Source of the DNA: Rhinopomastus cyanomelas
Taxonomy: Eukaryota > Chordata > Aves > Bucerotiformes > Rhinopomastidae
Length of the DNA stretch: 64,000 nt
Assembly: GCA_013400115.1 (NCBI GenBank)
Contig: VXBP01008585.1
Span: 124,001-188,000, forward strand
Direction of reading: 5' to 3'
The position numbers were made by a program, and so were the translations under genes. The notes beneath the pieces were generated by a model. That model had not been told where the DNA came from, did no database searches, and worked only from the letters and a program-made list of their open reading frames with translations. Shown here piece after piece: positions 58,071 through 64,000 of the stretch. Every line of letters begins with the position of its first letter. The first letter of the stretch is position 1.

Positions 58071-59934
58071 GCCAGACACCTAAAATGTGTTTCAAAGAAG
58101 GTGCAGAAACTGGTGAACAAAGAGCTGGAAAACAAACTATGTAGAAGAGTGTTCAAACAGTATTTTAAAAAGTAAGTGATTCAATACATCACGACAACCA
58201 GTTGACACTAATACCCAAGAGTGCTACTTATTGCTTACAGCTTGCAAAAAATGATTGGAAAAAATGTTTTTGTAAATAAGAGTAACAATTCTGCAAAATG
58301 AAAAAAATCATAGGATATGATTATATACATACTTGGAATTAGAAACACAAATCTTAACAACAGAGGAACATAAACTTCTAAACTAGAAATGATGATTGTT
58401 CCATGATTATTCAGATCATTTCCATGGTTGTTAAACCTGTTTCCTTCTTCTCTGAGATAATATTAGGGTGGTACACATACACAAACTGCATCTGCCATTA
58501 ACCTAAGCCACTCAGTTGTTTATTTTTTGACTACAAAAGCAGTAAAGAAACTGTACATCTATTCCTTAAAGTAATTTACAATCCTACCACCATCTGCTGC
58601 CTCTGGCACTGAATGTGTAGCTGAAATCCCTTTTATAAGTGTGCCCTGAACCAGGAAGCTCATTCCGACCAGAACCAATTAATGTTCCCAGCCTTTCTCA
58701 AAGCACACAGAAGCAGAAGATTACACTCTAACAGCGCCCGTATTTAAAGAGTTTGTGTGTTTTGTGAGCACAAATGGGTTGAGAAAACTTTTTTTGAGCA
58801 TATAGTACCTCTGTCTGATGCAGCAAACCACTGGTGCCAGTAATGAGGGGCAGAACACAGTGACAACACAAGGACCACACAGGTGCTCACTCGTGACCTG
58901 CAGCTGGTGATAGAGCGGTGGCTCCATGGCAGTACAAGTCCCTGTACCACGCGCATATGTCGCCTGCTGCTGCAGCTGAACGAGCCAGATATTGAGTGAA
59001 CATTAAAGAGTTCCTTTAAGATTCAAAGCTGAATCTCCAGCTGCTGTACATCAGTACAGGTCTCAGGTTTCCTACGGCTCTGTAGCCTCTACCTCAGCTG
59101 TTCCCTTTGGAGAGTGGGATCTTGCCAATTTCTGCTCTGCGAAGCATTCAGCAGACATCACCTAGGATTTTGAAAAGTCCATGAAATGCGTTTTTGGCAA
59201 GTAGTTCAAATGAAACCTAAAGTGAAAGAAATGCAAATGGGAAGCCAGAAACTCACTCCAGCTCCAATAATCTGCTGAGTGGTTTGTGAAGGAAAGTCCA
59301 GGCTGTGGTGTAACCATTTGACAGAGGATATTGTCTCCTGCTTTCTTGCAGAGGTATTTGGAAACCTCTCCTGTGGCTGTTGAGTGAAAGCAGACTTACT
59401 CAGCATTGGTGACATGATTCCAGGAGACTACTGACAGAGACGGAGATTAAGAAGATCAGTGCCACCTTTTAAAAGATGTGCTTTGACTGGGATTTTTTCC
59501 ACTCCTGCCATGCAGTGTCTCTACACCAGTGAAAAACCTTTAAAGTTCTGCCAATTTGTTAATTGAACCTGGGAACTGCATTGTTTGATGAGTTGTGAAT
59601 ATCTGGCATTGGGAAGAGGGGAGAAACCCAAGGGGGCATTTTCACCGGGACAAAAAAGAAAAAGAAAGACAAGATCTTCCGCATCAGCTGATTGTAAAGA
59701 AGAAATATGAAGATCAACAGTAATGAAGTCTGAAAACATGTGAGTCTGAAATAAATATTGATAAAGAAAAGCCATATTTACCTGCTTAGGAAGGGCCATA
59801 GACTAGGTGATTAAAGACAGAACTGTCACAGTGAGGTAGATACAGAACAGTGGGCTTTTGGGGACAGAGGAAGGATGCCAAACGTGCGAGGGATTATGAC
59901 CTAGACAAAAATCACGACTAAGCCGATTAAAGCA
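58071..59934. other. Unique DNA
   Basis: No gene or repeat is recognised. ORFs at 58721-58956 and 59521-59799 have no motif or exon context. Confidence 0.4.
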
Positions 59935-60345
59935 ACGCTTGAAAAGCCTTATGCAAAGAGTAGTTAACAATAGTTTGCTGTTCTGTCAGACTGTAAGGTC
60001 ACATCATGAAAGTCCCACAGGAATCTCTCTTCTGTCCTTTGTTATTCGACAATTTTATAAACAAATGGCTCGTGGAATGGAGAGTGTACATGTAAGATTT
60101 ATAGATGAGACTCTACTGGAAACCTCATGAGAATTTTTGAAGACACGATTAGGCTACAAAGTTGGCATGGTAAATTGGATAAATGACCTGAAATCAATAT
60201 GAATAAATTAACTACGGATGCTGTACTTGGGAAGAAAATTAGAAAATTGAGAATGTCTGACTAGAGTACGGGATGAGAGTAAAGCATTACAAGTGTTTAG
60301 TGGATCACAAAATGGAAAGTTAGCAGCAGCGTGGAGATCATGGAA
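59935..60345 (+). mobile_element. Ancient CR1 RT fragment, sense strand
   Basis: A decayed reading runs AGTAGTTAACAATAG, then GTCCCACAGGAATCTCTC, CCTTTGTTATTCGAC, GGAATGGAGAGTGTACATG, GATTTATAGATGAGACTC, and later GTTTAGTGGATCACAAAATG. The order matches the CR1 RT stretch (hydrophobic VVxNxx strand, GVPQGSVLGP-like turn, FINDL, the AD-D site and the 'vvdhklnms' stretch). The 63-codon ORF at 59939-60130 includes SPTGISLLSFVIRQFYKQM from this region. It is very old and has many indels. Confidence 0.55.
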
Positions 60346-61770
60346 GAACAGTAGACGACCATTCTTACCCAGCGCTGATGGCATCTCTCCAGCCTAGCCG
60401 GAGTGCTGCATGTATACAATGCCACAGAGCAATGACAAAAATGACAAGTAGATTAAAAAGCATCATCCCTACAGAAAAATAATCAGTCTTATGTTTTGAG
60501 GGGTTTTTTAAATCAAGAAAAGACAAATATGAGACCTGTGAGAAGGTAATGAAAACAGGTTGTGTGTAACGGTTTATCACAATATAAAATATTATCCTAA
60601 TGTAGACGCTGTTAGGATTAGGATTTCACTGTTGGTCTTGGCCCTGATGGTTTAAGAGCAGCATCTCCATGCATTACTATTCTTTGTGTTTCACCCTACT
60701 GGACCATAGTAGGGCATGGGCAGGGAGAAACTAGAACCTCTCTCATTCCAGAGAACATCTGCCTGCAGGTGTACTACCAAGTGCACTTGTGCTTTCTAAA
60801 GCAGTTTACAAAGATGAGATGGAGATTTCTGTAGGTTCAGGTTACCAGGAAACACTAGTGTCAGTATGGATTAATTGTCCATTGTGCTTCACCTTCTCTG
60901 CTGAACTGTCACAGAAAGCTTTCTTAGCAATTTGGGATTAATGAGACACAGGCATTTTATGTGACCTCATTATCCTCCTATTCTCCACCTAGCAGTCTCC
61001 CTTGGTCATTCTTTTATTTGCCTGCATCACATCTACTCTAATAAATGAGATAACTTGAATGGGTAGCCATCAATATTGGCACTTCTGCCTTTTCCAATAT
61101 GCAAGAGTTTTGTATGTTTATGGGGTGTGGATAAACACTGATAGCCATCCTACTGTTCTCTTATTTGGAGGGAGCATTTATCATCAAGATTTATTATCTC
61201 ATGAATTAAAGAAGTGAATACAGTTTGTCAAATATATTTATCTGTTCAGGACATCAACTTCTTACCTGTGGTCCCTTGCATTGAAAAGATTCCTGCTCCT
61301 GTTTGCTCTACTGCAATTAGGAATCAAATCTTATGCAAATAATCACCTGAAATAGTCAAAGAGATTTGGAAGAAAATGTAGCCCAAATTTGTATAATATG
61401 TTCTATACTCTAACATAATTCACCCTTAATAATAGCCTTAATATTTAATGTTACTATAATAATAACAATTCATATACTATAATGAAGATATTATAATAAT
61501 AATAACAATAATAATAGCCATTACCTTTAATGTTTTGCATGCAGCCCTTTAAACTTTGGCTGGGTCTTCAAGAACAGTGGGAACTGAAACATCATGACCT
61601 ACTTTAATTTAGACATTAGTGCCAAAAGCAACAGGAAGATTAACACCAGAGGTCAAGAGTGGTGATAAGGGTCAGAAGGATTATTGCCTTCGGCGTATGT
61701 GCTCAAACCTACAAGGTCCTGAATTCCTTCTTTAATACTCTATATAAACTTGGCTCCTATCTTAGCTCAG
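60346..61770. other. Unique DNA with a short TAA/AAT run
   Basis: No gene is recognised. A short imperfect ATA/AAT trinucleotide run lies at 61490-61516 in a very AT-rich neighbourhood. Confidence 0.45.
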
Positions 61771-61850
61771 CAGGACCACAGGATCACAGAATCACAGAAC
61801 ACTAGGGGTTGGGAGGGACCTCTAAAGATCATCTAGTCCAATACCACCCC
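61771..61850 (-). mobile_element. CR1 3' tail
   Basis: The stretch CACAGGATCACAGAATCACAG, with AACACTAGGGGTTGG, GAGGGACCTCTAAAGATCAT and CTAGTCCAAT, is an antisense CR1 tail with two or more octamer units. Similarity fades after about 80 bp. Confidence 0.82.
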
Positions 61851-62042
61851 TTCGCTTGGACGTTGACCTAAATTGTCTTATAATCCACATCAATGTCTGC
61901 CTAACTGCAACTTTATCTTTGATTTTCTAAAAGTCCCTCTGCCAAAAAAGAGTGGAGTTACTTTCTTGTAGCAGAAGTATGGTGGGGAACGTTTGATAGC
62001 ACTATTAGACAGGTTCAGAGAAACATATAATTACATATTAAT

Positions 62043-62470
62043 TAAGGTTGGAAGAGACTTCCAAGATAAAGAAGTTCAGCTGTCAACCCGTTATGCTTCC
62101 AACTGCCAGACTTACATGTTAATCAATGATGGCAAGCTTTTCCAACAGCCCCTTAGACTCTTGGATGGATCCCATGTAGCCCCATAGACTTGCGAGTGTC
62201 CAGGTGGAATAGCAGGTTAGTAACTGCTTCCTCCTGGATTATGGGTAGTGTAACCTGCTCTCCATTCCTGTCTTCCAGCTCAGGAGGCTGAGTAGTCTTG
62301 ACTGGTCTTTAAAGACTGAAGCAAAGAAGGCATTAAGTACCTCAGCCTTGTCCTCATTCTTGTTGAGTGTTCCCTTCCATATCCAGTAAGGGGTTGGATA
62401 ATCTCTCTGACTGTTTTCACTGATGACGTATTTGTAAAAACATTTTTCTTGTCCCTTACTACAGAGGCAT
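62043..62470 (-). mobile_element. Old CR1 pieces with internal deletion
   Basis: TTAAGGTTGGAAGAGACTTCC opens a tail like that at 16.6 kb, and TCCAACTGCCAGACTTACAT resembles the next blocks. From about 62300 the wording changes to an upstream part of the element (AGACTGAAGCAAAGAAGGCA, TTAAGTACCTCAGCCTTGTC, TTTGTAAAAACATTTTTCTT). Both parts lie in antisense order, so this is probably one old insertion with a large internal loss. Confidence 0.6.
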
Positions 62471-62504
62471 AACCTACCTACTTCCTAATCTACTTATTTT
62501 CCCC

Positions 62505-62589
62505 TCAGGCACTGTGGTAACAGGTTGGACTTGATGATCTATGAGGTCTCTTCCAACCTTAGTAATACTGTGATACTGTGATACTGTGA
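62505..62589 (+). mobile_element. CR1 3' end with ATACTGTG tail
   Basis: The stretch AACAGGTTGGACTTGATGAT, CTATGAGGTCTCTTCCAACC and TTAGTA runs into three exact ATACTGTG octamers (62565-62588). Sense orientation. This tail repeat differs from the ATTCTATG type, as in older CR1 subfamilies. Confidence 0.85.
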
Positions 62590-63339
62590 CAGAGAAGAAA
62601 AACAGATGTGGATATGCAGAGAACAAAATTGTCATTTCAGTGTCCATCCTAGGTTTATTTTTTTCATTTTTCAAGGGAATAGGAAAATGGCACTGCTTTA
62701 CAGACACAGCACAATGGAAAAGTGGCAAAGATTCTATGATTCTGTGAAAGACTTACTGCCTCTACTAACTTACGACAGTAACCTTTGTTGTAAACACAGT
62801 GTTGTTCCCCGAAAGCAAAGGAAGAGTACTTCTGTCCAGAGCACTTGTGCGAAAAAAGATAAATTTCAGGGACTGTGATTTTTTGAAGAGTAAGAATTTG
62901 GCTGAGATGTATTTGTGTGACATTGACGGCCACTCTTCTTTGGGTCTGACATAGTCAAACTAGGTCAAAAGCAAAGGTTTTGCAAAATGTCACCAGAAGC
63001 ACCGTTTTCGTTGCTGGCTGTCACACCTATGGGCACATTGCTGAAGGCAGCTCATGTCAAGGCAAATGAAACCTCCCTTCACTATGATTTTTTAGCAACA
63101 CCTACAGAATGAGGCAGTTTGCTCTGTCAGTATCTATATTCAAGATCAAGGGCCAATCAGGCTGCTGTGGTTAAATAGAGGAAGGTAATGCACATGTGAA
63201 AATGAACAAAAGCATGATGCAGAATGTAATGGGATGGCAGGCTGAGTGATGTTCTGCTGGTTTTAAGAAATCTTGTTGCTCCTAGTAAGACAGAAGCTCT
63301 CCAGAAACCATCAGGATTCTCTCATGGTCCAGGTGGCCA
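62590..63339. other. Unique DNA
   Basis: No gene or repeat is recognised. The ORFs at 62606-62933 overlap on both strands without a motif. Confidence 0.4.
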
Positions 63340-63665
63340 GAAATGACATAGTTCAAGTTTAATGTGCAAGCAATTCCATTTTATTAAGCTCAGCTTGTTC
63401 CTTTTATATCCTTTCTACACACAAGTGTCCTTATTTCACTGGGATAACACATATATAAACAAGTGGTCATTTGGCATTCGTTTCTATACGCCCCTTGTTC
63501 TATCTTTATGCCGCACTCCTCCAAGTGCAGTTAATTTGTTCTTCATTATCTCAGTACCACGGCAGTTGACTCCTCTCACCAGCCAGCTGCGTTCCTCAGC
63601 TGTAATGTCCAAACCTGTGGCTGCATTTCTGCTTCTTCATTATTTCATGTCACCATAGGATTCTA
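63340..63665 (-). mobile_element. Probable ERV LTR segment
   Basis: On the minus strand an ATATAAAAGGAAC promoter-like box (complement of about 63397-63410) is followed about 20 bp later by an AATAAAATGG polyadenylation signal (complement of 63380-63385). Upstream lie AAGGGGCGTATAGAAAC-type words, familiar from avian LTRs. TATA box and polyadenylation signal this close together are typical of an LTR. The exact ends and any target duplication could not be set, and no internal genes follow. Confidence 0.45.
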
Positions 63666-64000
63666 TGTGCACATGTGGAAGACGAAGCATTTGGTATGTT
63701 CTCTACCCAAAAAGCGTTCTTACAAAAATCTCCAAAAAGCTTTCAGGGGAACCTCTTCTGATATACAAATTTATCTCTATTACCAAAATGGATTACAAAA
63801 TTAAGTATGAGAAGAGAAACCAGTGAAGTGACAGGATTTGCTCCGTGGGCCATTTATATTTTCGTCACTGATACCTCAAGTGAAGAGCTAGACCATCTTT
63901 TCCTGCATTGTGAGCTTTCTTTTGGAGGGTGGAGGAGGGAACAGGGAAAGAAAAATCTGATTACACGTAAGAATATTAGCAAGCAGTGTCGCTCAGGCCA
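63666..64000. other. Unique DNA at window end
   Basis: Nothing recognisable in the last 335 bp. No ORF of note. Confidence 0.4.

Noticed and set aside
1..64000. CRISPR arrays, operons, riboswitches
   Set aside because: No regularly spaced repeats or bacterial-type gene packing. The sequence is avian nuclear DNA.

Overview
The window is AT-rich vertebrate nuclear DNA, almost certainly from a bird. The main evidence is about two dozen CR1 LINE insertions. Most are 5'-truncated copies with the avian-type 3' end: a short GGAAGGGACC-like hairpin region followed by an ATTCTATG-type octamer tail. There are also several solo-LTR-like elements of avian endogenous retrovirus type. I find no host protein-coding gene, no intact RNA gene, no CRISPR array and no bacterial-type operon. 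The ORFs above 60 codons are either fragments of CR1 ORF1/ORF2 or chance ORFs in unique DNA. The species cannot be named. Many copies resemble the CR1-J group by eye, but I could not run a subfamily search.

Layout. 1.7-5.3 kb: an old CR1 fragment with a GACTA array, a CR1 tail, and a long minus-strand CR1 that keeps its 5'UTR, ORF1 and endonuclease but has lost most of the reverse transcriptase (RT). 7.5-10.4 kb: several CR1 copies, an LTR-like segment (8.2-8.6 kb), and a CR1 fragment cut off exactly at a single N (9312). 11.5-13.6 kb: old CR1 pieces, plus a tRNA-headed, CR1-tailed segment that looks like a SINE. 14.7-15.5 kb: a solo LTR. 16.6-17.5 kb: an old CR1. 20.4-24.4 kb: a minus-strand CR1 beside a long plus-strand CR1 (5'UTR, ORF1, endonuclease, partial RT) that is interrupted by about 640 bp of GC-rich DNA. 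26-46 kb: scattered CR1 copies in long unique stretches, and a nested pair at 45.3-46.1 kb. 48.9-51.5 kb: a 216-N gap flanked by a nearly identical 1.21-kb direct repeat, most simply an unmerged contig overlap. 55.5-56.6 kb: a clear solo LTR with inverted termini and a 5-bp target duplication. 57.9-63.7 kb: old CR1 fragments on both strands and an LTR-like segment.

The retroelements do not form a working system. Every copy is truncated, frameshifted or missing catalytic residues, so they are remnants of past retroposition. CR1 copies lie mostly on the minus strand (about 20 against 7), which would fit an intron of a plus-strand gene but does not prove it. The observations most worth following are the candidate SINE (12.9-13.1 kb), the gap-flanking duplication, the foreign GC-rich block inside the plus-strand CR1, and the CR1 truncation at the lone N. 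I did not find a convincing new biological system.
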